Assembly (NCBI GenBank): GCA_000413015.1
Contig: KE332515.1
Span: forward strand, 62,001 to 126,000
Direction of reading: 5' to 3'
Source of the DNA: Treponema socranskii subsp. paredis ATCC 35535
GTDB taxonomy: Bacteria > Spirochaetota > Spirochaetia > Treponematales > Treponemataceae
DNA length: 64,000 nt
Below the pieces are notes generated by a model that was given only the letters and a program-made list of their open reading frames with translations, searched no databases and was not told the origin of the DNA. How positions within the stretch are numbered: the stretch's first letter is position 1; every line of letters begins with the position of its first letter. This document shows positions 47,108 through 56,260 of this stretch, one piece after another. The position numbers were made by a program, and so were the translations under genes.

Positions 47108-48862
47108 TTATGCGTAGCCCGATTCATAAAGCGCGGCGAGCGCTTCGCGTATTTCATCATAGGGCAGGGTTTTGTCCTTGTAGATGATCGAATTTTCGTG
47201 CGACTTTCCGAGGAGTAGCACGATATCCCCGCTTGCCGCCATTTTAAAAGTTTCGCGGATCGCTTGCGGCCGGTCGTGAATGATAAAGAGATCGATTCCC
47301 TTTTTTTTGCCGCGCTTTTCGGCGCCTTCTACAATCATTTCGAGCAGTGCAACGGGATCTTCGCCTCGCGGATCTTCATCGGCGAGCACGATGACGTCGC
47401 AGAATTTTGCGGCAATTTCACCCTGCAGCGGCCGCTTCGTCAAATCGCGTTCTCCTCCCGAACCGAAGAGAGCGAAAAGCCTTCCCGTACATCTTTTTCT
47501 GATAGACGGAAATATCGTTTCGAAAGAGGACGGCGTATGCGCGTAATCGACGATGACTTCAAAAGGCTGTCCTCTGTCGATAACCGTCATGCGTCCTTTG
47601 ACGGGAGTGAGTGACGGAAAGTGGCGCGCGACTTCTTCAAAGGATTTTTGTGTAACGCTGCTCACCGCGATGAGGGATGCCATGAGATTGTATGCGTTGA
47701 ACGCGCCGGGAAGCGGAGCGGTGACGTGGATGACAGGATGTTTTCTCGGAAAGGCCGGATCGTCGTTCGAGCGGAAGACGGCGTCTTCTCCGTCCGCGTC
47801 GATCGTAAATGAAATGCCGAATCGCGCCGCTGCGATATTCCGAGCCGTCATGCAGCGGACTCCTTCGGGTACGGGCGGAAGGGCGACCGCGTCGGCTCCC
47901 GTTTCCGCTGCGGCTTTTCCCGCCTGTCCTTCGGTCGTAAACGCATAGACGGGATGCTTTGTCGAATTGATACAATAGACTGCCGACGGATCTTCGGCGT
48001 TGACGACTCCGATGGAAGGAATTTTCATAGGAGTACCCGCGATCGTTTTAACGTGGTCGCACTTATCGAGCGCGCGGAAAAGATTCGCTTTATCGCTTCG
48101 GTACTGCTCGAATGTTTTGTGAAATTCGAGGTGTTCGAGCGTGACGTTCATAAAAACCGCGCAGTCGAATTGAACATTGCCGAGTCTGTTCGTCAGGACG
48201 GAAAGCCCGTGCGAAGAAGATTCGATGACCGCATAAGTGCAGCCGTTTTCGAGCATTGCGTTGAGACGGTTTTGGATAATCGGCGCTTCCGGCGTCGTCT
48301 GATGTTCGGGGTTGGACAGTGCATCTCCTCCGAGGGAATATTCGACTGTCGAAATAAAGCCCGCTTTTTCTCCGCACAGACGTAAGAGCTGCCAGATAAA
48401 CGAAACCGTGCTGCTTTTCCCTTCAGTACCCGTCACTCCTATGACGATAAGGCGCTTTGACGGAGAATCGTAAAAAGCGTCGGAAACGGGCGCCATGGCA
48501 AAGCGCGCATCGTTTACGCGCAAAAAGGCCGGAAGATATCGTTTCGTTTTACCGACGGCGCTTTCGATCGCACGCCGAGCGATGATGTTTGCACACTCCC
48601 GCCGAACTTCGTGAGGAATATCTCCCTGATAGACGACTGCGTTTGCGCCCGCTTCAAGCGCTTCGGATATAAAATCGTTTCCGTTCCGATGCGTTCCGGG
48701 AAGCGCAAAAAAAAGCGAACCGTCTTTTACGTCGCGCGAATCGAATGCGAGATTCGTGACCGGAATATTCATGATATCGACGGTTTCGACGGGGCTGATT
48801 CCGTCGGCTGCAAGCGCTTTGTGCGCAAAAGAAGGCAGCAACTGTGACAAGAGCTTTTCCAT
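47108..48862 (-). CDS. murE: UDP-MurNAc-tripeptide synthetase MurE
   Basis: This 584-residue enzyme adds the third, diamino residue of the peptidoglycan stem. The Mur ligase N domain is followed by the ATP loop GTEGKSST (145-152) and the substrate motif HQTTPEAP. The C-terminal domain has EDPRGEDP at about 496 where DAP-adding enzymes have DNPR. Treponemes are reported to use L-ornithine, which fits the change. It is longer than most MurE (about 490-500), with an insert in the central domain (about 310-365). The ATG at 48862 is preferred since it opens the family homology and lies 9 nt after a good -10 box. Confidence 0.9.
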   Translation of the reverse strand: MEKLLSQLLPSFAHKALAADGISPVETVDIMNIPVTNLAFDSRDVKDGSLFFALPGTHRNGNDFISEALEAGANAVVYQGDIPHEVRRECANIIARRAIESAVGKTKRYLPAFLRVNDARFAMAPVSDAFYDSPSKRLIVIGVTGTEGKSSTVSFIWQLLRLCGEKAGFISTVEYSLGGDALSNPEHQTTPEAPIIQNRLNAMLENGCTYAVIESSSHGLSVLTNRLGNVQFDCAVFMNVTLEHLEFHKTFEQYRSDKANLFRALDKCDHVKTIAGTPMKIPSIGVVNAEDPSAVYCINSTKHPVYAFTTEGQAGKAAAETGADAVALPPVPEGVRCMTARNIAAARFGISFTIDADGEDAVFRSNDDPAFPRKHPVIHVTAPLPGAFNAYNLMASLIAVSSVTQKSFEEVARHFPSLTPVKGRMTVIDRGQPFEVIVDYAHTPSSFETIFPSIRKRCTGRLFALFGSGGERDLTKRPLQGEIAAKFCDVIVLADEDPRGEDPVALLEMIVEGAEKRGKKKGIDLFIIHDRPQAIRETFKMAASGDIVLLLGKSHENSIIYKDKTLPYDEIREALAALYESGYA

Positions 48863-48871
48863 AATACAGCG

Positions 48872-48900
48872 ATTGTAGCGATAAATATGCGCTTTTTCAA
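48872..48900 (-). promoter_or_regulatory. murE promoter TTGAAA-17-TACAAT, leaderless arrangement
   Basis: On the minus strand TTGAAA (complement of 48895-48900), a 17-bp spacer and TACAAT (complement of 48872-48877) end 9 nt before the murE ATG. No Shine-Dalgarno sequence is present. Confidence 0.6.
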
Positions 48901-48952
48901 CATAGCGCATTGCCCCAATACGGTTGGTGCTGCCGTTTGCCCGATTATGTGT

Positions 48953-48958
48953 TATACT
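48953..48958 (+). promoter_or_regulatory. queD -10 box TATACT, leaderless arrangement
   Basis: TATACT ends 7 nt before the queD ATG, and the intervening CTTTTTT holds no ribosome-binding site. The -35 region at 17-bp spacing (CTGCCG) is poor. Confidence 0.5.
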
Positions 48959-48965
48959 CTTTTTT

Positions 48966-49367
48966 ATGTTTGAAGTACGCGTTGAAACGAATTTTTCCGC
49001 AGCGCATTTTCTCCGCGATTACAACGGAAAATGTGAAAACCTGCACGGGCACAATTATACCGTCCGCGCTCACGTAAAAGGCGCGACGCTCGGAAGCGGA
49101 GGTATGCTCATCGATTTTGTAAAGCTCAAAAAGGCGCTCAGAGCCGTGTGCGATGAGCTCGATCATACGAATTTAAACGAATACGCCGTCTTTTTGCAAA
49201 ATCCGAGTGCCGAACGCATCGCAAAATATATTTACGATGCGCTCATCGCCGAAGTGCGGCACGCGGGTGTCGATTTGTCGTATACGCGCGGAAAAGAGGG
49301 CGCATTTTTATCCGCCGTGGACGTATTCGAAACCGATACGAGCCGCGCCCGCTACAGTCCCGAGTAA
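48966..49367 (+). CDS. queD: 6-Carboxytetrahydropterin synthase QueD
   Basis: This 133-residue protein of the 6-pyruvoyl-tetrahydropterin synthase family makes the pterin intermediate of queuosine and 7-deazaguanine synthesis. The signs are FSAAHF with the first zinc His, GKCENLHGHNY with the catalytic Cys and two zinc His residues, the acid motif MLIDFVKLK, and LDHTNLN. No other queuosine gene is in the window. The ATG at 48966 starts the family homology; an upstream in-frame GTG-type start would add a hydrophobic stretch with no match. It is followed by the repeated hairpin terminator. Confidence 0.88.
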   Translation: MFEVRVETNFSAAHFLRDYNGKCENLHGHNYTVRAHVKGATLGSGGMLIDFVKLKKALRAVCDELDHTNLNEYAVFLQNPSAERIAKYIYDALIAEVRHAGVDLSYTRGKEGAFLSAVDVFETDTSRARYSPE

Positions 49368-49426
49368 ATCGACTATGCGGCATCGCGGGCGGAGTTTTTT
49401 CTTGTCGCTCGATTATCGGCCGGCAG

Positions 49427-49474
49427 GCTTTCCGCAGCGGACGGTATGTTTATGCTGTCCGCCGATTTTTTAAT
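49427..49474 (+). terminator. Hairpin terminator after queD, copy A of a 48-bp repeat
   Basis: GCGGAC (49437-49442) and GTCCGC form the stem, followed by C-G-A-TTTTTT. The whole 48-bp stretch recurs at 57319-57366 with two mismatches. The rest of the 236-bp gap 49368-49603 shows no gene. Confidence 0.7.
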
Positions 49475-49603
49475 TCGTGCGGAGGCTTTAATACCCGGAC
49501 TGCAACCGCCTTGCGAGAACAACCCCCGATGCTTTGCGTCGAAAGTCTTGACTAATAATACGGATTGATTTGAAAGCTCATAGTATTTTCATGCATTCGA
49601 CGT

Positions 49604-51013
49604 TTACCGATTTTGATAGCATTCTCTGTATGTACGATATTTTTTTTGATATATATCGCTTAATGCGGGATCGACTTCTACGGTACGCCGTACTTGCGGC
49701 TGAAAGGACAAGGGTGAATCGATTTTTCCGAGCAGATACAAACCGATTACAGCACAGCCCATAACGGAGCTTTGTTCCGATTCGTCGATCGTCATCGGCA
49801 TACCGAAAAGCGACGAGCATATTTGCATCCAAAATTCGGAATGCAGAATTCCTCCGGATAATTTTATTAATTTCGGATAACCTGCCGTATGGACCAGTAT
49901 TTCATAGCAGTGATAGACACTGAACAGTACGCCTTCCAATACCGATTGATAAAGACTGTAAACACTGTGTTCTGGTTTGACGGATAAAAATCCGCCTCGT
50001 CGCTTTTCATCCCAGCCCGGACAGCGTTCGCCGAATAAAAACGGCAAAAATACGGGCGTATCGTTTTTATGCGATAATTTTTTTTCGATATCGGCATAGT
50101 GTGCATCGTTCGGGAAAAACGTTTTTTTACACCAGTCTTGGCAATTGCATGCGCCGCTTACCGCAGCTCCGAGTAAATGGGATGAAAGCGTAAAATAGCT
50201 CCACAAACTAGGCGTTTCGGGAAGGAGAGCGCGTTCTGTTGTCATGCGGATGGCCGCACTGGTACCGACGGAAAAAGTCATAATGCCTTCTTTTAGAGCA
50301 CCCGCTCCGATTTGATTGAGCGCTCCGTCGGGATATGCGGGAACTACGGGCGTTCCTTCTTTTTGCCCGAAAAACAGCGCACCTTCTTTTGAAAGCGGAA
50401 ACGTTTTTTCCGTCCCGACGATTTCCGGCAAAATGGATTCATCGATATCGAGCGAAGAGAGCAGTTCGGCGTCATATGTGTGCGAATCGATATTGACCAG
50501 TCCCGTTCCCGACGCCATGGCAAGCGTCGTAACCCATGCGCCGGTTAGACGGTATGTATTGTATTCGCCCTGTCCTCCGATCTTCGTATTCGATAAAAGC
50601 GTTCCGTTTTTCTTTTTGTGCATGAGCTTAAAATACGGATAGGTGGAATTGACGAGGCAGCCTGTTTTCCGGTAATAGTTTTTTTCAAATCCGTTTTCGC
50701 GAAGTCTTCTGCACAGTTCGCTCGCACCCGTATACGACCATAATTCGACGGGGGATAAAAGTGCACCGTCCTTGTCGGTGAGTGCGAGGCTGTGCCATGT
50801 CGTACTTTGCAGAATGATATCGACCTGTATGCCGCCTGCGATTTCTTTTGCTGCTTGCGCGGTTTTTAAAAATACGGCTTCTCCGTCGTGCGTCCCGTTT
50901 GAGTCCTGGGCAAAGCCGTACGGTTTCGTTGCGATACGCCACTTATCGCTTTCGGCATCGTAGAGCATCGCTTTTGCGGATGTCGTACTCGATTCAAGGA
51001 TAAGCAGTTTCAT
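49604..51013 (-). CDS. FGGY-family carbohydrate kinase (probable gluconokinase)
   Basis: This 469-residue protein has an N-terminal nucleotide-fold domain beginning LLILESSTTSAKA and a second domain containing the FGGY signature 2 region (KLSGGILHSEFWMQICSSLFGMP). FGGY kinases phosphorylate gluconate, xylulose, ribulose, fuculose or glycerol. Location in one operon with 6-phosphogluconate dehydrogenase favours gluconate, but this is inference from context. The ATG at 51013 overlaps the gnd stop by 4 bp and begins the family homology. Wild-type motif D-x-G-x-T at the start is altered to E-S-S-T-T, a mild oddity. Confidence 0.75.
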   Translation of the reverse strand: MKLLILESSTTSAKAMLYDAESDKWRIATKPYGFAQDSNGTHDGEAVFLKTAQAAKEIAGGIQVDIILQSTTWHSLALTDKDGALLSPVELWSYTGASELCRRLRENGFEKNYYRKTGCLVNSTYPYFKLMHKKKNGTLLSNTKIGGQGEYNTYRLTGAWVTTLAMASGTGLVNIDSHTYDAELLSSLDIDESILPEIVGTEKTFPLSKEGALFFGQKEGTPVVPAYPDGALNQIGAGALKEGIMTFSVGTSAAIRMTTERALLPETPSLWSYFTLSSHLLGAAVSGACNCQDWCKKTFFPNDAHYADIEKKLSHKNDTPVFLPFLFGERCPGWDEKRRGGFLSVKPEHSVYSLYQSVLEGVLFSVYHCYEILVHTAGYPKLIKLSGGILHSEFWMQICSSLFGMPMTIDESEQSSVMGCAVIGLYLLGKIDSPLSFQPQVRRTVEVDPALSDIYQKKYRTYRECYQNR

Positions 51014-52464
51014 ACGGAATATGTCGTCGATGCCGTACTTCCGCCGTGTCCCGTCCAATCGGTGTGAAAGAAATTACCGCGCTCTTTATCCGTGCGTTCA
51101 TAGGTGTGAGCACCGAAATAATCGCGCTGCGCCTGCAGCAGATTTGCCGGTAAATTATTGCAGCGGATGCCGTCAAACCACGAAAGAGCGGCTGAAAGGG
51201 AAGGGACGGGGATACCATTCATTGCCGCAAGTGCAACCGTCTTTCGCAATGCGTCGTGCGAATTATTTAAGATTGCACTGAAATACGGATCCATGATGAG
51301 GTTTTGCAGGGTAGCGTTTCGGGCGTAGGCATTTTTGATTTTATCCAAAAATACCGAACGGATAATGCAGCCGCCCCGCCACAGCATTGCGATATTTCCG
51401 AGGTTTAAATTCCATGTGCGATGTAATCCCGTTTTTCGGATGAGCTCGAAACCTTGTGCATACGAAATAATCTTTGCCGCATACAATGCATCATGCAGCG
51501 ATTTAATCATATCGTTTTTTTCTTCCTCAGTCGGCGTGTGAAGTTTTTGTGACGGGAACAGTTTTTCGCATTGTATGCGCTCGTCTTTTTCCGCGCTCAG
51601 GCAGCGGGCGAACACCGATTCGGTTATGAGCGTGAGCGGTACGCTTTCGTTGAGAGCGGTGATACCCGTCCATTTACCGGTACCTTTTTGTCCTGCCGCA
51701 TCGAGAATATTATCGACGAGGAAGCTTGAATCTTTGTCTTTGTATGCCAAAAGCTTTCCCGTAATCTCTATCAAATACGAACCGAGATCTCCCTTGTTCC
51801 AACCGGTAAAAACTTCGCTTATTTCGGAAGCATCCATACTGCCGTATTTCCGCATGATGTCGTACACTTCGGAAATGAGCTGCATGTCGCCGTATTCGAT
51901 GCCGTTGTGAACCATCTTAACGAAATGTCCCGATCCTCCTTTGCCGATCCAATCGCAGCAAGGCTCGCCGTCTTCGGCTTTTGCCGCAATGCTTTGAAAA
52001 AGCGCTTTTACTTCGGGCCATGCCGCTTCGTTTCCGCCCGGCATAATGGACGGACCGTTGAGAGCTCCTTCTTCACCGCCCGAAACGCCCGTACCGATAT
52101 AGAAAATGCCCTTCGCCTCCGCTTCTTTTTCGCGGCGTTCGGTATCTTCGAAGTATGAGTTTCCCGCATCGATGATGATATCTCCTTTTTCCATAAGAGG
52201 AATGAGCGATCGGATCATTGCATCGACCGGCTCTCCCGCTTTTATCATCATGAGAACTTTTCTCGGCCTTTCAAGGGATGCGATAAAATCTTCCAAGCTG
52301 TGCGCGGGGATGATGTGTTTCCCTTTTGCCCTGCCGCTTGCGAATGCGTCAACCCGTTCGGGAGTTCTGTTAAAAACGGCGACGGTAAAACCGTTGCGTT
52401 CCATATTTAATACGAGATTCTCACCCATTACGGCAAGACCGATAACGCCGATAGATGCTTTCAT
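51010..52464 (-). CDS. gnd: 6-Phosphogluconate dehydrogenase
   Basis: This 484-residue enzyme oxidatively decarboxylates 6-phosphogluconate to ribulose 5-phosphate, giving NADPH. It has the Rossmann motif GLAVMGENLVLNM (about 7-19), the catalytic signature IIDAGNSYFEDTERR and GTGVSGGEEGALNGPSIMPGG. The C-terminal tail is YERTDKERGNFFHTDWT, with the full-length active-site-capping end. It overlaps the RpiR gene by 4 bp upstream and the kinase by 4 bp downstream. Rpe, which uses its product, is encoded at 60.6 kb. Confidence 0.95.
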   Translation of the reverse strand: MKASIGVIGLAVMGENLVLNMERNGFTVAVFNRTPERVDAFASGRAKGKHIIPAHSLEDFIASLERPRKVLMMIKAGEPVDAMIRSLIPLMEKGDIIIDAGNSYFEDTERREKEAEAKGIFYIGTGVSGGEEGALNGPSIMPGGNEAAWPEVKALFQSIAAKAEDGEPCCDWIGKGGSGHFVKMVHNGIEYGDMQLISEVYDIMRKYGSMDASEISEVFTGWNKGDLGSYLIEITGKLLAYKDKDSSFLVDNILDAAGQKGTGKWTGITALNESVPLTLITESVFARCLSAEKDERIQCEKLFPSQKLHTPTEEEKNDMIKSLHDALYAAKIISYAQGFELIRKTGLHRTWNLNLGNIAMLWRGGCIIRSVFLDKIKNAYARNATLQNLIMDPYFSAILNNSHDALRKTVALAAMNGIPVPSLSAALSWFDGIRCNNLPANLLQAQRDYFGAHTYERTDKERGNFFHTDWTGHGGSTASTTYSV

Positions 52465-53318
52465 ACTTTCCTCCGTGCTATTGTACTGCGCATTTTATTA
52501 AGACTCTTTAATCCCGAGTCTTTTAAATTGTTCATTACTTCCACATATAAAACGTTTATTAAAACCGCGGCGGCGATTCCTGCCGAAAAGGATTCGGATA
52601 CAAGAGAACTGTGGACGGGACTTACCTGCAATACGATATCCGAAAGCTTTGCAAGCGGAGAATTGTCATAACTTGTAAGCGCGATAATCTTGCACTTTGT
52701 GTGTCGCAATTCTTTTACGATTGAAATGGTATCGTAATTGTTGCCCAAATGACTGAATACGAGAGCGGCATCGCTGCCGTTAGATTGGGAAGCGAGCATG
52801 AGCTGCATGTGAAAATCTGCAGCCGTTCGGCAAGTAAGACCCGTACGCAGCAATTTATGAAGAGCATCCTGAGCGTTGATATTCGATCCGCCCAATCCGA
52901 ACAGCAGTACTTGCCGCGCACTTGCCAAAGCGGACGCGGCTTGCGCGACAGCTTTTTTGTTAAGAAGTTTACGCCCTGTTTCAAGTGTGCGGATCGTGTG
53001 TAAAAATACGCTGTCGGCGATATCGTCGTTTTCTGTGACGGGGATTTCAAATATCTGCATATTTGCGCTAACGCTTTCTTTTGCAAGGGCAAGCCGAAAC
53101 TGTTGATACCCCGAATAGCCGATTTTTCTTACGAAGCGCACAAGCGTTGCTTCGCTCGTACCGATTTTTTTTGCAAGCTCCGTAATGCTTAATTCAGCCG
53201 ATTTGCCGCCGTATTTTAAAACAAAATCCGCGATAATCTTTTCTTTGTCGCTGAACGATGCGTAAACGCTTTTAATGTCGTACATAACGCTGACTGGAGC
53301 GTTGTTGCTTTTCTTCAT
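52461..53318 (-). CDS. RpiR-family phosphosugar-responsive regulator
   Basis: This 285-residue protein has an N-terminal HTH_6 domain (about 10-85, ELAKKIGTSEATLVRFVRKIGYSGYQQFR) and a C-terminal SIS domain (about 125-255, VLLFGLGGSNINAQDA). RpiR regulators sense sugar phosphates. It is the first gene of the gnd-kinase operon and is divergent from the transporter operon, so it probably controls both. The ATG at 53318 gives the full HTH; an internal ATG 11 codons on is possible. Confidence 0.88.
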   Translation of the reverse strand: MKKSNNAPVSVMYDIKSVYASFSDKEKIIADFVLKYGGKSAELSITELAKKIGTSEATLVRFVRKIGYSGYQQFRLALAKESVSANMQIFEIPVTENDDIADSVFLHTIRTLETGRKLLNKKAVAQAASALASARQVLLFGLGGSNINAQDALHKLLRTGLTCRTAADFHMQLMLASQSNGSDAALVFSHLGNNYDTISIVKELRHTKCKIIALTSYDNSPLAKLSDIVLQVSPVHSSLVSESFSAGIAAAVLINVLYVEVMNNLKDSGLKSLNKMRSTIARRKV

Positions 53319-53332
53319 ATTTTAACGATATC

Positions 53333-53361
53333 AGTGTATCATGAAAAAAACTTTTATGCAA
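53333..53361 (-). promoter_or_regulatory. RpiR-gnd-kinase promoter TTGCAT-17-TACACT
   Basis: On the minus strand TTGCAT (complement of 53356-53361), a 17-bp spacer and TACACT (complement of 53333-53338) end 14 nt before the ATG. The leader would be under 10 nt. Confidence 0.5.
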
Positions 53362-53362
53362 G

Positions 53363-53390
53363 GAATATTTTTTTCTTGACAAAGATATTC
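53363..53390. promoter_or_regulatory. Inverted repeat GAATAT-N16-ATATTC between the divergent promoters
   Basis: GAATAT (53363-53368) and ATATTC (53385-53390) flank the -35 box of the transporter promoter and abut the -35 box of the RpiR promoter. A dimeric RpiR protein bound here could control both operons. The role is inferred. Confidence 0.35.
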
Positions 53391-53405
53391 TTGCGGGTAT
53401 ATACT
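53376..53405 (+). promoter_or_regulatory. Transporter operon promoter TTGACA-18-TATACT
   Basis: A consensus -35 TTGACA (53376-53381), an 18-bp spacer and TATACT (53400-53405) drive the permease-ATPase-binding protein operon. The leader is about 35 nt and ends in GGGAGGT before the ATG at 53448. Confidence 0.7.
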
Positions 53406-53447
53406 GTGCATTATTGAATTGAACCTTATGCGCGGGAGGTGGCTTGT

Positions 53448-55115
53448 ATGCCGAAGTTGTCCGGAACGAAAAAACCGATGGACGGCATTCTTTTTATAAC
53501 CATTATATTTACGATGTGCTCTCTTGTCGTTTTTGTCGTCGTTCCGCTCATCAATGTATTGATTCAAAGTTTTCGTTCGTTTGACGGTACGATATCGGGA
53601 AAAGCCTATGTACAGGCATTTACATCCGAGGAAAATCTTAAAGCTTTGACACACAGTCTTGTGCTGGGTGTTACAAGCGGTGCACTTTCCACAGTGATCG
53701 GTTTTTTATTTGCTTATTGCGCTTCATACGTTAAAATGAAATGGAAAAGCATCTTCAACTTGATTGCGATGCTCCCGATCGTATCGCCTCCGTTTGCTGT
53801 AGCCCTTTCCATTATCCTTCTGTTCGGAAGCAGAGGCCTTATCACGTATACGCTGTTCGGTATGCGCGATGTCAATGTATACGGTTTTCGCGGATTGTTG
53901 TTTGCTCAAACGCTTTCGTATTTTCCGATTGCATATCTTTTGTTGAACGGAGTACTCTCTTCAATCGATCCGTCCATTGAAGAAGCTTCCCGTAATATGG
54001 GCGGTTCGCGCGGGAAAACGTTTATTCACGTAACGCTGCCGCTTACGCTTCCGGGAATTGCAAATTCCTTTTTGCTTGTCTTTATCAAATCAGTTGCAGA
54101 CTTCGGTAATCCGATTACGATCGGAGGAAATTATCAAACACTTGCGACTCAAATTTATTATCAGGCTATCGGTAACTACGATATGCAGGGCGGAGCGGCG
54201 GTCGCTATTCTTCTGCTGCTTATTTCCATGTCGCTCTTTGCGATGAGTAAACTTTGGATCGAAAAGAAATCTTTCGTGACGATTACGGGAAAAGCCTCTC
54301 GGAAGCGCGCATTGATAGATGAAAAGCATATCGCATTTCCGTTGACGACAATCTGTTATATTATTTCTTTTGTCGTCATCGGTTTGTATATTTTAATTCC
54401 GCTGGTATCGTTTGTTAAATTATGGGGAGTCGATTATACGTTTACGTTTGAAAACTATCGATATGCGTTCAGTGTCGGCAGAAAGAGTCTTCGCGACTCG
54501 ACGATCATGGCCGCCCTTGCGACTCCCGTAACCGGTATTCTTGCGATGATAACGGCATTTCTCATTGTGCGCAAACGTTTTACGGGACGCAAAGCGATGG
54601 AGTTTGTTTCCATGCTCGGAATGACGGTTCCCGGTACCGTTATGGGTATCGGCTATGTGCTTTCGTTCAATACGCCGCCGCTCGCCATTACCGGTACGAT
54701 GCTGATCATCGTTCTGTCTTATGTATTCCGTTATTTGCCGATCGGCGTTCAGTCGGGTGTAACGGCACTCAAGCAAATAGACCCGTCTATCGAAGAAGCT
54801 GCCGCCGATTTGGGGGCAAATTCGTTTAAGACATTCGTTACGGTAACACTCCCGCTTATTAAGACTGCCTTTTTCGGGGGACTCGTATATACGTTTGTTA
54901 AGAGTATGACGTCTGTTAGTGCGGTTATATTTCTCGTGTCGGCACGCTATAAATTGCTTACCGTATCCGTTTTGGATCAAGTCGATTCCGGAAAATTCGG
55001 TGTTGCATCGGCCATGTCGACGATGTTGATAGCCGTCGTTTATATCGCGATTGCAATATTGTACCGGGTAATCGGTTTGCTCGGTGTCAATAAAAAAGAT
55101 ATTAAACTTGCTTGA
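53448..55115 (+). CDS. FbpB/AfuB-type ABC permease, two fused membrane domains
   Basis: This 555-residue protein has about twelve membrane helices in two halves. Each half has an ATPase-contact EAA loop: EEASRNMGGSRGKTFIHVTLP (about 178-198) and EEAAADLGANSFKTFVTVTLP (about 446-466). This fused form is typical of FbpB iron and AfuB hexose-phosphate systems. The ATG at 53448 has GGGAGGT 7 nt upstream. It is followed by the ATPase gene after 14 bp. Neighbouring sugar genes make a sugar phosphate or sugar acid more likely than iron, but sequence alone cannot decide. Confidence 0.85.
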   Translation: MPKLSGTKKPMDGILFITIIFTMCSLVVFVVVPLINVLIQSFRSFDGTISGKAYVQAFTSEENLKALTHSLVLGVTSGALSTVIGFLFAYCASYVKMKWKSIFNLIAMLPIVSPPFAVALSIILLFGSRGLITYTLFGMRDVNVYGFRGLLFAQTLSYFPIAYLLLNGVLSSIDPSIEEASRNMGGSRGKTFIHVTLPLTLPGIANSFLLVFIKSVADFGNPITIGGNYQTLATQIYYQAIGNYDMQGGAAVAILLLLISMSLFAMSKLWIEKKSFVTITGKASRKRALIDEKHIAFPLTTICYIISFVVIGLYILIPLVSFVKLWGVDYTFTFENYRYAFSVGRKSLRDSTIMAALATPVTGILAMITAFLIVRKRFTGRKAMEFVSMLGMTVPGTVMGIGYVLSFNTPPLAITGTMLIIVLSYVFRYLPIGVQSGVTALKQIDPSIEEAAADLGANSFKTFVTVTLPLIKTAFFGGLVYTFVKSMTSVSAVIFLVSARYKLLTVSVLDQVDSGKFGVASAMSTMLIAVVYIAIAILYRVIGLLGVNKKDIKLA

Positions 55116-55129
55116 CTGGAGTGTAAGTT

Positions 55130-56218
55130 ATGGAAATGAATGCGAAATCAAAATCGGTACGGCTTGAACACATTGTAAAAGAATATATTGCACCCGATAA
55201 ATCCGTGTTTCGCGCGGTCGATGATGTGAGCTTGCATATAGAACCGGGTGAATTTATAACGCTGCTCGGACCGTCGGGCTGCGGTAAAACGACGACGCTG
55301 CGTATGGTGGCGGGATTTGAAGTCCCTACATCCGGTTCGATATTTCTCGGCGATGAAAAAATTAATAATCTTACCCCGGATAAACGCGACACCGCTATGG
55401 TATTTCAATCGTATGCGCTCTTTCCCCATTACGATGTGTTTAACAATATATCATACGGTTTACGGATGAATAAATTGCCGGAAAAGCTTATTTCGGAAAA
55501 GGTTGCCGCGATTATCGAATTGGTCGGATTGACGGGTATGGAAAAACGCTATCCGAACGAGATTTCAGGCGGACAGCAACAGCGCGTAGCTCTTGCGCGT
55601 GCGCTCGTAATGGAGCCCGGCGTTATGTTATTTGACGAACCGCTTTCGAATCTCGATGCAAAGCTCCGCATCAGTATGCGAACGGAGATTCGAAAAATTC
55701 AACGGCGGCTCGGCGTAACAAGTATCTATGTAACGCACGATCAATCGGAAGCGATGGCTTTGTCGGATAAAATTATTATTATGAATAAGGGGCATATAGA
55801 GCAGATCGGTACCCCGGAAGAAATCTATCAAAGACCCGCGTCGGAATTTGTAGCGGATTTTATAGGACGCGCGAATTTTATGAAAGCCGTCATTAAAGGA
55901 CAGAATGAAAAAGGCGTTCTTGTCGAAATCTACGGTAAAGAACTTTGCGTGCAGGGAAATCGCACTGCGGCGTATACGAGCGGCGAGTCGGTAACCGTTG
56001 TCGTGCGCCCCGAATCGATTTCCGTCGGAAGGGAAGGTCAGTTTGACGGCGTCATTACGATGTCGACTTTTATGGGTGCGCATGCGGAATATTTCGTACA
56101 ACTCGGAGATGTCGTACTTGATGTCGAACAGCTCAATCCCATGGGAACGCAGATGTTCAAAGAAAATGAAAAAGTCCGCATACACATGAATGAAAACAGC
56201 GTGTATATTGTCGGATAA
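55130..56218 (+). CDS. ABC ATPase of the FbpC/AfuC/PotA group
   Basis: This 362-residue ATPase has Walker A GPSGCGKTT (about 46-54), Q-loop VFQSYALFPHYDV, signature ISGGQQQR, Walker B VMLFDEP and H-loop VTHDQSEAM. A C-terminal TOBE-type regulatory domain follows (about 240-362). It powers the permease encoded just upstream. It lies between permease and binding-protein genes in one operon, with 42 bp to the latter. Confidence 0.9.
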   Translation: MEMNAKSKSVRLEHIVKEYIAPDKSVFRAVDDVSLHIEPGEFITLLGPSGCGKTTTLRMVAGFEVPTSGSIFLGDEKINNLTPDKRDTAMVFQSYALFPHYDVFNNISYGLRMNKLPEKLISEKVAAIIELVGLTGMEKRYPNEISGGQQQRVALARALVMEPGVMLFDEPLSNLDAKLRISMRTEIRKIQRRLGVTSIYVTHDQSEAMALSDKIIIMNKGHIEQIGTPEEIYQRPASEFVADFIGRANFMKAVIKGQNEKGVLVEIYGKELCVQGNRTAAYTSGESVTVVVRPESISVGREGQFDGVITMSTFMGAHAEYFVQLGDVVLDVEQLNPMGTQMFKENEKVRIHMNENSVYIVG

Positions 56219-56260
56219 ATGCTAAAGTCGTAATTTTCTGCAAATATTTTGGAGGTATAT

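Noticed and set aside
49604-49760. Terminator for the minus-strand RpiR-gnd-kinase operon
   Set aside because: I could not find a hairpin plus T-run on the minus strand after the kinase stop; the copy A hairpin lacks a T-run in that direction.
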